From: Cupriavidus basilensis
Lineage (GTDB): Bacteria > Pseudomonadota > Gammaproteobacteria > Burkholderiales > Burkholderiaceae
Assembly: GCF_008801925.2 (NCBI RefSeq)
Contig: NZ_CP062803.1
Location: forward strand, 1,612,001 to 1,676,000
Direction: 5' to 3'
DNA: 64,000 bases
The notes under the pieces are model-generated. The model made no database searches, was not told the DNA's origin, and saw only the letters and a program-made list of their open reading frames with translations. Both the position numbers and the translations under genes were made by a program. This document shows positions 34,031 through 43,003 of this stretch, in pieces (the stretch's first letter is position 1; each line of letters opens with the position of its first letter).

Positions 34031-35557
34031 ATGCGCCGAGCCGAACAGATCGAACTTGCACTTGCGCCGCGACCCGACGGGATGCCATTGCAACGCTGGC
34101 TATATGACGAACTGCGCACTGCCATTCTGATGGGCCGGCTGTCGTCAGGGGCGCGTCTACCTTCGTCGCGCGATCTCGCGGCACGTTTTGCGTTATCTCG
34201 CGGCACGGTACTAGGCGTGTATTCACAACTCACGGCCGAGGGGTATCTGACGGGTGCTGTCGGACGAGGCAGTTTCGTCACGTCCGAATTGCCCGATCGA
34301 CGTATCGACAGCAGCGATCGGCCGTCGATCAGGACGCGCGGCGGACGGTCAGGCGCGCATGACCGCCATGGCGATCACGTTGACGACGCGCGACCACGCG
34401 CCATTGCGCTCTCGGCCCGCGGCCGTCTGCTTGCGCGAACCGCCTTTCAGGTGAGCGGCCGCACGAGTCCCGCTCGGGCTTTTCGTGCCAGCCAGCCCGA
34501 TCTCGATGCGTTTCCGTTCGACCTGTGGGCGCGTCTGGCAGCGAAACGCACGCGCCGGACTCAACGAGATCTGCTTGGCGACGGTGAGGCGCAAGGATAT
34601 CGGCCGCTGCGCGCAGCGATTGCCGAGTACGTGGGCATGTCGCGAGGTATGACTTGCACGGCAGATAACGTCGTGGTGCTCGGCAGCGTCCAGCAGGCTA
34701 TCGATTTGAGCGCGCGTCTGCTGCTCGATCCGGGCGACGCCGCGTGGATCGAAGATCCAGGCTATCCGGGCGCGCGCTTCGTGCTCGAGGCCGCGGGCGC
34801 CCGGGTTGTCGGTGTGCCTGTCGATGCGGGGGGCATCGACGTGGAATGGGCACGACAGCACGCGCCCGACGCGCGTCTAGCCTACGTCACGGCAGGGCGG
34901 CAAGCGCCGCTCGGACCGCCGCTCGTGCTTGAGCGGCGATTGTCGCTGCTCGAATGGGCTCGGGATCGAGACGCCGTCATCATCGAAGACGACTACGACA
35001 GCGAATACCGCTTCGAAGGCAATCCGCTGGCCGCATTGAAGAGCCTTGACCACCACGGACACGTGATCTACTGCGGCACATTCAGCAAATTGCTGTTTCC
35101 TGGGTTACGGACCGCGTATGCGATCTTGCCTGACCGGTTTGTCGATCCGTTCGTGGCCGCGTTGTCGTTGACAGCGCGGCATGTCCCACTGGATCAGCAG
35201 TCGGTACTGCATGCATTCATCGCGGACGGCCATTTCGGGCGCCACATCCGGCGCATGCGCATGCTGTACGGCGAGCGTGCCGAAGCGCTGAAAAGCATTG
35301 CCGACCGGCGTCTTTCCGGACTGCTGCATGTGCCTCGAATCGTTGCGGGACTCGACGCGCCGGCCTTCTTGCCACCCGGCATCGATGATGCCGACGTGGC
35401 GCACCGCTTGGCGCGCGAGGGCATCGAGACACGACCGTTGTCGCTCTACGCGATTGACCGTGCGGCGCCGTCGGGGCTGGTGTTGGGTTTTGCATCTGTC
35501 GGCAGCGACGCAATTGAGTCGGGGATGATTGCTCTCGCGCGTGTGCTGGCGCGTTAG
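34031..35557 (+). CDS. MocR/PdxR-family regulator (GntR DNA-binding domain fused to aminotransferase)
   Basis: 508 residues. Residues 15-85 are a GntR winged helix (LRTAILMGRLSSGARLPSSRDLAARFALSRGTVLGVYSQL split across it). A linker of about 45 residues with Asp/His/Arg repeats follows. Residues 145-508 are a fold-type I aminotransferase domain with EDPGYPGAR, EDDYDSEYRF and the PLP Lys in CGTFSKLLFPGLR. In the family PLP binding controls DNA binding. The usual Pro-Gln motif (TPxHQxP) is changed to TAGRQAPLG here. It diverges from the epimerase-cupin pair, its likely target. Confidence 0.92.
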   Translation: MRRAEQIELALAPRPDGMPLQRWLYDELRTAILMGRLSSGARLPSSRDLAARFALSRGTVLGVYSQLTAEGYLTGAVGRGSFVTSELPDRRIDSSDRPSIRTRGGRSGAHDRHGDHVDDARPRAIALSARGRLLARTAFQVSGRTSPARAFRASQPDLDAFPFDLWARLAAKRTRRTQRDLLGDGEAQGYRPLRAAIAEYVGMSRGMTCTADNVVVLGSVQQAIDLSARLLLDPGDAAWIEDPGYPGARFVLEAAGARVVGVPVDAGGIDVEWARQHAPDARLAYVTAGRQAPLGPPLVLERRLSLLEWARDRDAVIIEDDYDSEYRFEGNPLAALKSLDHHGHVIYCGTFSKLLFPGLRTAYAILPDRFVDPFVAALSLTARHVPLDQQSVLHAFIADGHFGRHIRRMRMLYGERAEALKSIADRRLSGLLHVPRIVAGLDAPAFLPPGIDDADVAHRLAREGIETRPLSLYAIDRAAPSGLVLGFASVGSDAIESGMIALARVLAR

Positions 35558-35744
35558 TTGTTCCGCACCGTTGTCGTCTTTGGGAAGTGGGCCGGGCCGG
35601 ATCGGTTGCCTTCGAGAGGATCACGACGCATCCGCTTCGGCACGATGCGTTTCGCGTTTGGGATTTCGTCGATCAGTCGGTTGTTGCCGCCTTCGAGGGA
35701 TTGCCCCATGTGCGGCAAGAGCGCCGGTGCCACTCAGCCGGAAT

Positions 35745-36752
35745 TCAGGCGGCAGTCTTGCGCCCCACGTTGCGGATGAGCTGCGAAACACGACCCATGT
35801 ACTGGTCGAAGAGCTGGTTCGCCTGCGCCTGATTGTCGATGGGCTGCGCGACGGTGCGGCCCTCGGCTTCCAGCTTGGACCGGATCTCAGGCTTGGCCAG
35901 CGCGTCGCCGATCGCTTTGCGCAGTACGGCGACCCGGTCGGCCGGTGTGCCCTGCTTGACGAAGTAGCCCCCGCTGATCGCGTATTCGAAGTCGGGGACC
36001 TGCCGGCTTTGCGAGATCAGCGGAATATGCTTGAGCGGCGCGGGCAGCGACCTGGAGAAGCTTGTCAGCACCTTGAGCCGGCCCTGTTCCTGCATGCTGT
36101 CAAAGCTCGATTGGTAGGGCAGGATGGCAAAGTCCACCTCACCGCCGGCAAGGCCCTGCAGTGCTGGGGCCGCGCCCTTGTAGGGCACGTGCAGGAAGGG
36201 CGCGCCGATGCGGGCGCCAAGTGCGTCGCCCATCAGGTGATAGATCGAGTCGATGCCGACGGTCGCGTAGGTCAGCGGCTTGCTTTTGTTCTGTCTTGCC
36301 ACGTCCAGGAATTTGTCCAGCGAGTCGGCCGGGATGCCGCTGCGGATGAGGAGCACGATGCTGGCGTCGCTAATCGGGGCGGCAAGCATGAAGTCCTGAG
36401 GCTTGTAGCGGGCCGCCGGATTCAGCAGCGGGGAAAGGAACACTTCGTTGATCGAGCCGTGGAAGAAGGTGTACCCGTCAGCCGGCGCGGCCAGCACCTT
36501 ATTGGCACCGATCAGCCCGGTGCCGCCTCCGTAGTTCTCGACAACCACCTGCTGCCTCACGCTCTTGCTGATGGATTCCCCGAAGATGCGCGCGGACGTA
36601 TCGCTGGCACCACCAGCGGGGTAGGGAACCACCAGCGACAGCGGCCGGCTGGGGTAGGTTTGCTCCGCTAAGGCGGGCAGGCCGGCGAGTACCGTCGAGC
36701 CTGCGGTCAGGCCAGCGTATTGGAGGAAGCAGCGGCGCGTCTGTGTGGTCAT
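35745..36752 (-). CDS. Bug-family (TctC-like) periplasmic binding protein
   Basis: 335 residues with an N-terminal signal sequence that has twin arginine-like character (TRRCFLQYAGLTAGSTVLAGLPALA). The mature protein has the Bug family features YPSRPLSLVVPYPAGGASDTSARI, GANKVLAAPADGYTF, and the HVPYKGAAPALQGLAGGEVDF loop. Bug proteins bind carboxylates or amides in the periplasm, and many are orphans without TctAB permeases, as here. It starts 24 bases after the M20 amidohydrolase gene and shares its operon. The ligand may be the substrate of that hydrolase (inferred). Confidence 0.92.
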   Translation of the reverse strand: MTTQTRRCFLQYAGLTAGSTVLAGLPALAEQTYPSRPLSLVVPYPAGGASDTSARIFGESISKSVRQQVVVENYGGGTGLIGANKVLAAPADGYTFFHGSINEVFLSPLLNPAARYKPQDFMLAAPISDASIVLLIRSGIPADSLDKFLDVARQNKSKPLTYATVGIDSIYHLMGDALGARIGAPFLHVPYKGAAPALQGLAGGEVDFAILPYQSSFDSMQEQGRLKVLTSFSRSLPAPLKHIPLISQSRQVPDFEYAISGGYFVKQGTPADRVAVLRKAIGDALAKPEIRSKLEAEGRTVAQPIDNQAQANQLFDQYMGRVSQLIRNVGRKTAA

Positions 36753-36776
36753 GGTTGTCTCCCGTTATTGAATTTG

Positions 36777-37967
36777 TCAGGCGAGGTAGCTTTGCGTCAG
36801 GCTGGTCCAGAACGCTGCGCCGACCGGCAGGGCCCTGTCGTTGAAGTCGTACAAGGGGTTGTGGACCATGCAGCCGCCATCCTGGCCGAGGCCGTTGCCG
36901 AGCCGGATGTAGGCGCCGGGGCGCTGCTCCAGCATGTAGGCAAAATCCTCGCTGCCCATCACGGGTCCGCGGGACACGACGTTGTCCTCGCCCAGCAGCC
37001 GGACCGCCACTTCCCGCGCGCGCTCCGTCTGGCGGTCGTGATTGACCAGCACCGGATACTTGCGTTCATAGACGACCTCGGCCTGAAGCTGGAAGCTTTG
37101 GGCCTGAGCCGCCACGAAGTCCCGCAGGCGCGTTTCGAGGTGGGTGCGCACCTTGGGGTCGAGCGCTCTCACCCCGATCTTGATCGTCGCGCTCTCAGGC
37201 ACCACGTTGTAGGTTGCGCCCGCCTGGATGGAACCCACGGTGATGACCGCCGACTTCAGCGCGTCGATCTCGCGGCTGACGATGGACTGCAGCCCGAGCA
37301 CCATGCTGGCCACGCCCTGCATCACGTCGATGCCATGGTGTGGCATGGCACCATGGGCCGAGCGGCCGGTCAACGTCACCGTGGCACGGTCGAACGAGGC
37401 CATGGCCGGACCGGCGATGAGGCCGATCTGACCGACCGGCAGGCCGGGGGCATTGTGCAGGGCGTAGATCTCATCGCAGGGGAAGCGCTCGAACAGACCG
37501 TCCTCCAGCATGCGCAGCGCGCCGCCTTCGTTTTCCTCGGCAGGCTGGAAGATCAGGTTCAGCGTCCCGTTGAAGTCGACGGACTCGGCCAGATACCGCG
37601 CGGCGCACAGCAGGATGGCCGTGTGGCCGTCGTGCCCGCAGGCGTGCATTTTTCCGGGCTGGGTGCTGGCATAGTCCAGCCCCGTCTTCTCCTGGATAGG
37701 CAGCGCATCCATATCGGCGCGGATGCCCAACGTCCGCGTTCCCTGGCCCTTGCTTAGCCTGCCTACCACGCCGGTCGTACCCAGGCCGCGATGGACCTCG
37801 TAGCCCCAGGCTGTCAACAGTTCCGCGACGAGGTCACTGGTGCGTCGCTCTTCGAACGCCAGCTCGGGATGCGCGTGGATCTGGCGGCGGATCGCGACGA
37901 ACTCTGGCGCGATGGCCTCGATGGCCTCGATGGATCGTCTCAGGTGGGCGCGGGCGGATTCGGTCAT
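36777..37967 (-). CDS. M20-family amidohydrolase (hippurate hydrolase-like)
   Basis: 396-residue cytoplasmic metallopeptidase-type amidohydrolase. Metal-site motifs are MHACGHDGH, QPAEENEGGA and the late MGSEDFAYM and CMVHNPLYDF; the dimerisation-domain signature is SAHGAMPHHGIDV. Members remove N-acyl groups from amino acids or hydrolyse indole-acetyl conjugates; specificity here is unknown. It heads an operon with a Bug-type binding protein and diverges from a LysR gene. Confidence 0.92.
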   Translation of the reverse strand: MTESARAHLRRSIEAIEAIAPEFVAIRRQIHAHPELAFEERRTSDLVAELLTAWGYEVHRGLGTTGVVGRLSKGQGTRTLGIRADMDALPIQEKTGLDYASTQPGKMHACGHDGHTAILLCAARYLAESVDFNGTLNLIFQPAEENEGGALRMLEDGLFERFPCDEIYALHNAPGLPVGQIGLIAGPAMASFDRATVTLTGRSAHGAMPHHGIDVMQGVASMVLGLQSIVSREIDALKSAVITVGSIQAGATYNVVPESATIKIGVRALDPKVRTHLETRLRDFVAAQAQSFQLQAEVVYERKYPVLVNHDRQTERAREVAVRLLGEDNVVSRGPVMGSEDFAYMLEQRPGAYIRLGNGLGQDGGCMVHNPLYDFNDRALPVGAAFWTSLTQSYLA

Positions 37968-38045
37968 GGTTGTCGTCGATCAAGGTGATTCACGCCATTA
38001 TCGGCAGATGTGTCCATCGCATCCATGACAGCTGAAGGGATGAAT

Positions 38046-38064
38046 TGTTGTATAAATGACAACA
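38046..38064. promoter_or_regulatory. Inverted repeat in M20/LysR divergent region
   Basis: TGTTGT-N7-ACAACA is a perfect dyad in the 127-base region between the amidohydrolase and the LysR gene, with T-N11-A spacing (38049 to 38061). It is a likely binding site for the adjacent LysR protein (inferred). Confidence 0.5.
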
Positions 38065-38094
38065 TTCGAACCACCACTTTGAGATGTCGGCGCA

Positions 38095-39015
38095 ATGGAA
38101 GAACGGATGGAAGACGTGCTGGATCGGAAGCGGGCGCTGTGCCTGCTCCAGATCATCGAGACGGGGTCGGTGCGTGGCGCGGCGGATGTGCTCTCGGTGG
38201 ACCCGTCGATGGTGAGTCGCGCCGTGGCCAAACTGGAGCAGGACACGGGCCTGACACTGCTGGAGCGGCGCGGGCGGGGCGTCGTCGTCACCGACGCCGG
38301 GCACATGCTCGCCCTGTTCGCCCGTCGCCAGCAGGACCTGCACGACACATTCCTCGCCGAGGTCAACAGCCTGAAGAACGCCCAGCGCGGGCACATCGAG
38401 CTGATATTAGGCGAGGGCTTCATCGACATGGTGCTCGAGCCGGTGCTGCGCGACTTCCTGGTCGGGCATCCCGACGTGACCTACAACGTCCGGGTGGCCG
38501 GGACCGAGGAAACGGTCCGCTGCATCGTGGAAGACATGGCGCACATTGGCCTGGTGTTCCAGCCACCCAACGACGCGCGCCTGCGCTCGCACTATTCGCG
38601 GCTGGCCCCGATCCGCGTTCACGTGAGCAAGGACCACCCCCTGGCGCACCACCGCCGCGCGCTGACCTTGGCGGAACTGGCGCCGCACCAGGGCGCGGCG
38701 CTGGTCGAGTCGTTCGGCGTGCGCAAGCATGTGCAGGCAGCGGAACTGGACGAGCACATCACCCTGAAGCCGATGCTCGTCACCAACTCGTTCAAGGTGC
38801 TGTGGGAATTTGCAGCGATGGGGCTGGGCTACATCATGACGCCGCGCTCGATTCCGCTGAAGGGCGCGCAGTTCGCCGACCTGGTATCGCTGCCGCTTGC
38901 CAATCCAATCCTGAACAACAGCCGGATCCACGTCGTCTCGCGAGCCGGACGGCCGCTCTCGCCAGTCGCCACCAGCCTGTTGCGGCACGTGGTCAAGGCG
39001 TTTCCGAAACTCTGA
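38095..39015 (+). CDS. LysR-family transcriptional regulator
   Basis: 306 residues (MEERMEDVLDRKRALCLLQIIETGSVRGAADVLSVDPSMVSRAVAKLE at the N-terminus, split by the helix-turn-helix turn near residue 35). The effector domain resembles the CynR/nitrogen assimilation subgroup (LILGEGFIDMVLEPVLRDFL). An internal ATG at 38107 has GGAAG 5 bases upstream and may be the true start. It diverges from the amidohydrolase-Bug operon and is the probable regulator. Confidence 0.9.
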   Translation: MEERMEDVLDRKRALCLLQIIETGSVRGAADVLSVDPSMVSRAVAKLEQDTGLTLLERRGRGVVVTDAGHMLALFARRQQDLHDTFLAEVNSLKNAQRGHIELILGEGFIDMVLEPVLRDFLVGHPDVTYNVRVAGTEETVRCIVEDMAHIGLVFQPPNDARLRSHYSRLAPIRVHVSKDHPLAHHRRALTLAELAPHQGAALVESFGVRKHVQAAELDEHITLKPMLVTNSFKVLWEFAAMGLGYIMTPRSIPLKGAQFADLVSLPLANPILNNSRIHVVSRAGRPLSPVATSLLRHVVKAFPKL

Positions 39016-39082
39016 CTAACCAAGCTGGCAAGCGCGGCGGCGGCAAGCCACAGTCCGCCTGCGAATTGCAGAGAAGGCAGAC

Positions 39083-39200
39083 AACGCCCCGCCATTGCGC
39101 GCCGCGTTCGATCCGCCACCGCGAGCCAGGGTGATTGTGGTCACGGTGCATGGCTTACCGCGCGGGAAGGCCATGTGTGGCGCGGACCGGGCGGCGGCAT
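39083..39200 (+). repeat. Dispersed repeat, copy B
   Basis: Second copy of the segment at 25459-25576, with about a dozen substitutions. It is joined at base 39200 to a 49-base copy of part of the ABM gene, so its right border is a recombination junction. Confidence 0.75.
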
Positions 39201-39703
39201 GTTCCAGGTTTTCCGGCTACCTGAGCACCGATGTGATACGTCCGGTCGATCAGTGCGTACCTGGCGCGCAGCGGCGGCGCCCAGGCTGCGCATCGCGCGT
39301 TTGCGCGTGTCGTCATGCGTGCGCGGAGCAGGGCCGGGTTGCGTTGTTGTCTTTCGGGGACGCGTGGCCTGGGTATCGTGAAGCGTTGGCGTATCCGATC
39401 GGCGTCGTGCACCTTAAGTACGAGGTGATAGAGATAGTCAAGGGAGACTCCGGACAGCTAACAGACCTTCACTTCAGGCTGTATGGCAACCCTGATGACG
39501 GTGTCTTCAGACCTGGGAATGCTTATCTGTGTCTCATCCGCGTGGAGGGCAACGCGTTTCCGCTGGCATCGGTACCGATGCGCCGCACCCGCTTCAGGAA
39601 GGCCGCGAAGTACCGCGACGGGCCGCCATTCGAATCAACAATTGCCGTGAACGGGTCTCGTGACACCGAAGAACTCGGCATACAGTTGGATTTGCGGCGT
39701 TAG
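39095..39703 (+). pseudogene. Chimeric open frame built from repeat fragments
   Basis: The frame of 202 codons joins the dispersed repeat (VIVVTVHGLPRGKAMCGADRAAA), a piece of the ABM gene (CSRFSGYLSTDVIRP) and a tail that looks like a separate small protein (about VALLSFGDAWPGYREAL to ELGIQLDLRR). The tail region 39345-39703 has believable protein character (YEVIEIVKGDSG, GNAYLCLIRVEGNAFP) and may be the C-terminal part of an unrecognised gene. No ribosome-binding site stands before the first ATG, and the end overlaps the shikimate dehydrogenase gene on the other strand. Most likely recombination debris. Confidence 0.5.
39200..39248 (+). repeat. 49-base duplicate of an internal piece of the ABM gene
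   Basis: Bases 39200-39248 equal 32001-32049 except for one G/A difference. They encode the same CSRFSGYLSTDVIRPV peptide in frame. The sequence before and after is unrelated to the ABM gene. Confidence 0.9.
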
Positions 39704-40468
39704 CATGTGAATGCCGGGGTGCGTCTTGAGCCCGCGTTTGACCGCACACTTGAGCAGTCGGGTTTCGGCCGGTTTCATGATGATGTCGGTAACGATCGCA
39801 TGCTGCGGCAGATCATCGATAGGGAACGGAATGGGATCGTGCGCATTCAGTCCGACCGGACTCGCATTGATCGCCATGTCCACGTCATTCAAAGTCGGGT
39901 TCGCCAAAGAAATCGCTACCTCTGGCTTGTATGCATTCAAGCGGTCGGCCAGATCGTCGGCCCTGCTCGCCAATGTGTCGGTCAGCATCACGCGTCTGAC
40001 GCCCGCTTGAACGAGCGCTGTGGCAATTGCTGCCCCCGCCCCTCCAGCGCCGAAAAGTGCGACGAGTTTGCCGGCTGGTTCGTGCGCCTGCGCGCGCAGG
40101 CCCTGCACGAATCCCAAGCCATCCAAGTTCTCAGCGAACCAACTGCCGTCGGGATCGCGCCGCAGGACGTTGGCGGAGCCTGCCAACCCGACCGTCGTAC
40201 TGACCCGATCGGCGTGCGAGCAGATGGCGAACTTGTGCGGGATAGTGACCACAATCCCGTCGAGGTTCTCCATGCGCTTGAGCCCTTCGACCACGGTCTT
40301 CAACTGTCCCGTTCTGACGTGCACGGGAATCGTGACCGCGTCCGCGTCAAGTTCCAGGAAGAGGCGGTTCAGTAGCACGGGGGCCTGGACCTGCCCAACG
40401 GGATCGCCCAACACCGCGAATAGGCGTGTTGAGCCTTGTGGGCTGGGAATCAAAAGAGATTGCGTCAT
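39635..40468 (-). CDS. Shikimate/quinate dehydrogenase family protein
   Basis: 277-residue AroE-family NAD(P)-dependent dehydrogenase. The substrate domain has GDPVGQVQAP in place of the usual SxS motif, the catalytic Lys in VTIPHKFA and the Asp in NLDGLGF. The cofactor domain has ALFGAGGAGAAIATAL. The altered serine motif (SLS or similar replaced by VQA) suggests a catabolic or specialised member rather than housekeeping AroE. Third gene of the TIM-barrel/AAHS-transporter operon, which fits quinate or shikimate use (inferred). Confidence 0.9.
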   Translation of the reverse strand: MTQSLLIPSPQGSTRLFAVLGDPVGQVQAPVLLNRLFLELDADAVTIPVHVRTGQLKTVVEGLKRMENLDGIVVTIPHKFAICSHADRVSTTVGLAGSANVLRRDPDGSWFAENLDGLGFVQGLRAQAHEPAGKLVALFGAGGAGAAIATALVQAGVRRVMLTDTLASRADDLADRLNAYKPEVAISLANPTLNDVDMAINASPVGLNAHDPIPFPIDDLPQHAIVTDIIMKPAETRLLKCAVKRGLKTHPGIHMLTPQIQLYAEFFGVTRPVHGNC

Positions 40469-40561
40469 GACTCAGTCTCCGGCGATCGGGCCGTGTAGAA
40501 GATTTGGCTGACATGTGAGAAGCCTCGGTCGAAGACCCTGGCGGGCGAGGCAAGTGCCGGC

Positions 40562-41911
40562 TCACATTGCAGGCGCTTTGCGTGCGATCCTGTTCGTGGC
40601 GTTGTGCCGCCCCTTGATGTAGGCCGCCGCAATCGCGATACCAATCGGAAAGGTCAGGGCCATGAAGAGTTGGCCGAAGTCCCATCTCAGGGCCAGTAGT
40701 ACTGCGCCGAGGGACGCGCCGGAGATCGCACCGAACCGGCCGATGCCCGTCATCCAACTGGTCCCCGTCGCACGCATTTCCGTCGGGTAGTAGCCCGCAG
40801 CCATTGCAGTCCAGCCCGTGTTGGCCGAGTTGATGCAAAAGCCAAGCAGGAAGACCAGCCCCATCAGCATATCGACACTATGATGCTGAGAGCCAATCGC
40901 CACCGTGAACAATGCTGCGCCGAGCAGCGTCCCGATCATGACCTTGTGCGGGTTGAATCGATCCATTTCCCAGCCTATGACAATGTTGCCGAGCGTGCCG
41001 CCGACTTGGAGCATGGCGCCGACAAGGGCCGCGTCGGCCAGCGTGAAGCCGTCGTCCTTGACCATGATCGGCAGCCAACTGTTGAGGAAGTAGACGGTCA
41101 AGAGATTCATGAATAGCCCGGCCCACAGGGCGAGGGTCACTGCCGCATGCGGTTTGGAGACGATGAGCTTGATTGCACTCTTGCCCGCATGTTCACGTTC
41201 AGGCGTCACGAACTCGGTCGCCGGGTCGGCCGTCTCAGGAGCAATCGCGTTGACAATGTGCAGCAGTTCGCCATGACCGCCATGCTTGACAGCCAAAAAC
41301 TTCACGGACTCGGGCAGAAGGAAGCAGAGCAACAGCGCGAAGGCGATCGGCACCACACCACCTACGACGAGGATCGACGCCCAGCCATGTGTCGTGATCA
41401 GATAGTTGGCAAGGAAGCCACCACCTGCGGCGCCAAGCGTGAAGCCGCAGTAGACGACTGTCACCATCAGTGAACGGTACTTCTTCGGGGCGTATTCGGA
41501 GACCAGCGTCGCAGCATTTGGTTGCGATGCGCCGAGGCCCAGACCGGTCAGGAATCGCAGGACCGACAGCACCGCGATGTTTGGGGACCACGCAGATGCC
41601 AGGCTCATGAGGCCGAAGAAGAAGACCGCGCCAATAATGACCTTGCGCCGGCCGAAGCGGTCCGCTAGCGGGCCCCCCGTCAGCGCGCCAATCGCCAGCC
41701 CGAACAGCCCCATGCTCAGTACCGGTCCAAGCGCCTCGCGCGGAATCTTCCAGTCCGCGACGAGGGCGGGCGCAATAAAGCCCATTGCCACGATGTCGAA
41801 TCCGTCGAGGATCAGGATGGTTAAGCACAGCAGAAGGATCTTCCAGTGAAAAGAGCCGAATGGCCTGGAGTCCAAAAACTCCTGGACGTTGATCTGACTG
41901 GGCGCTTTCAT
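40562..41911 (-). CDS. MFS transporter, aromatic acid:H+ symporter type
   Basis: 449-residue inner-membrane permease with about 12 helices. The AAHS-type signatures are LTILILDGFDIVAMGFIAPAL in helix 1 (Asp in the DGxD motif) and GPLADRFGRRKVII in loop 2-3. Related proteins take up 4-hydroxybenzoate, protocatechuate, quinate or shikimate. The start at 41911 (MKAPSQINVQEFLDSR) is typical; the frame further upstream runs into the neighbouring gene. It lies between a TIM-barrel enzyme and shikimate dehydrogenase, all on the minus strand. Confidence 0.92.
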   Translation of the reverse strand: MKAPSQINVQEFLDSRPFGSFHWKILLLCLTILILDGFDIVAMGFIAPALVADWKIPREALGPVLSMGLFGLAIGALTGGPLADRFGRRKVIIGAVFFFGLMSLASAWSPNIAVLSVLRFLTGLGLGASQPNAATLVSEYAPKKYRSLMVTVVYCGFTLGAAGGGFLANYLITTHGWASILVVGGVVPIAFALLLCFLLPESVKFLAVKHGGHGELLHIVNAIAPETADPATEFVTPEREHAGKSAIKLIVSKPHAAVTLALWAGLFMNLLTVYFLNSWLPIMVKDDGFTLADAALVGAMLQVGGTLGNIVIGWEMDRFNPHKVMIGTLLGAALFTVAIGSQHHSVDMLMGLVFLLGFCINSANTGWTAMAAGYYPTEMRATGTSWMTGIGRFGAISGASLGAVLLALRWDFGQLFMALTFPIGIAIAAAYIKGRHNATNRIARKAPAM

Positions 41912-41969
41912 GAATATCTCCGTTATTTTGTAGAGGGCAACGTTTCCAATGCGCCCGGCGGGGCGACGT

Positions 41970-42815
41970 CTAGAGCAAGCCGCGCATGTAGTCGAGGCTG
42001 TCGGCGATGGCCTGTTCGTCGCCGCCAAAGGCGGGATGCAGATAGTCGATTTCCAGCGCGAGCAGGCCGGTGTATCCGTGCTTGCGCAGCACGTCGAAAG
42101 TTCTCGGAATGTCGATGAGGCCCTTGCCGACGGGAACGCTCGGCCAAAAGGCGAACTCTCGGGGATTGCCACTTCTGGCAGCGACATCTTTCACATGCGT
42201 GGCGCGTGCATAGGGGGCCAGTTTCTCAATCGCGACCATCGGGTCTTCCAACATGCGCAGGTTGTTGGCGGTGTCCAGGCAAACGCCCAGCCAGGGGGAG
42301 TCGATGGTTTGGATCAACTCGACCAGTTCGTCGGCCAGAAAGTCGATGTGGTTCTCGATGGCGAGCACGACACCGTGCTGCTCGGCATGCGCTATCGCGT
42401 TGCGCAGCAATGGGACCAATTTGCCCTTGTGCGTGCCCCATTCGGCCGGTCGCGTGCGACGGCCGCCACAGCAGATACGCATCACCTTGGCACCGATCGC
42501 CGCAGCGATCTCGGTGTGACGCTTGAGATCCTCAACTTCTTCCGGCGCATCGCCCGATTGGAGCCCACTCGGGTGGCCCCAAGCCCACACCCGCTCCAGT
42601 CCGCGCTCGTCCAGGTCCTCGCGCAACTGGCTCACGGCCTCGGGAGTCGGGCTTGGCAGGAAGCAGGATTCAAGCGATACGCCGTCCACGCCGAGGCTGC
42701 TTGCCCGCGCAAGAAAGCCCCGCATGGTCATGCGTGAACCGGGATCCTCTTCGATGCCAGGGTAAACCTCGCCGAAGTATCGGTGAAAGCAATAGGAGTC
42801 GATGGCAAGTTTCAT
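41970..42815 (-). CDS. Sugar phosphate isomerase/epimerase-family TIM-barrel enzyme
   Basis: 281-residue AP-endonuclease-2-type TIM barrel. Likely metal ligands occur in LAIENH (Glu/His), VCLDTAN (Asp), ATHVKD (His) and LALEID (Glu). Family members include hydroxypyruvate isomerase, inosose dehydratase and 3-dehydroshikimate dehydratase. The neighbours (AAHS transporter, shikimate/quinate dehydrogenase, IclR) make 3-dehydroshikimate dehydratase a reasonable guess, but sequence alone does not show it. First gene of the operon, diverging from IclR. Confidence 0.88.
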   Translation of the reverse strand: MKLAIDSYCFHRYFGEVYPGIEEDPGSRMTMRGFLARASSLGVDGVSLESCFLPSPTPEAVSQLREDLDERGLERVWAWGHPSGLQSGDAPEEVEDLKRHTEIAAAIGAKVMRICCGGRRTRPAEWGTHKGKLVPLLRNAIAHAEQHGVVLAIENHIDFLADELVELIQTIDSPWLGVCLDTANNLRMLEDPMVAIEKLAPYARATHVKDVAARSGNPREFAFWPSVPVGKGLIDIPRTFDVLRKHGYTGLLALEIDYLHPAFGGDEQAIADSLDYMRGLL

Positions 42816-42858
42816 GGCGTATCCCTGGAAGATTCGACGGCAGTACCGCAGCGGTCTT

Positions 42859-42879
42859 ATTTGGAATAGGATACCAAAT
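42859..42879. promoter_or_regulatory. Perfect inverted repeat upstream of IclR (operator candidate)
   Basis: ATTTGG-N9-CCAAAT, followed by a further TTTGTTCCAAA-like half-site, lies in the 188-base divergent region between the TIM-barrel operon and the iclR-type gene. Size and position suit an IclR dimer site (inferred). Confidence 0.5.
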
Positions 42880-43003
42880 GGATGTTTGTTCCAAAAAAGG
42901 TGTTTACCCTTACTCTTCGGATGGTGCGCGATGGTGCGGGATGGAGTTGGATCCCAGTTGGGTTAGCATTTCACCAATTCGTCCATCCCCCAAGGAAACG
43001 CTT

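Noticed and set aside
35558..35744. Short ORFs between MocR and the Bug-type gene
   Set aside because: The 187-base gap between convergent genes has no conserved feature or terminator that I can support.
38010..39134. 374-codon plus-strand ORF in another frame over the LysR gene
   Set aside because: The LysR frame carries a clean helix-turn-helix and effector domain; the alternative is Arg/Pro/Ala-rich shadow.
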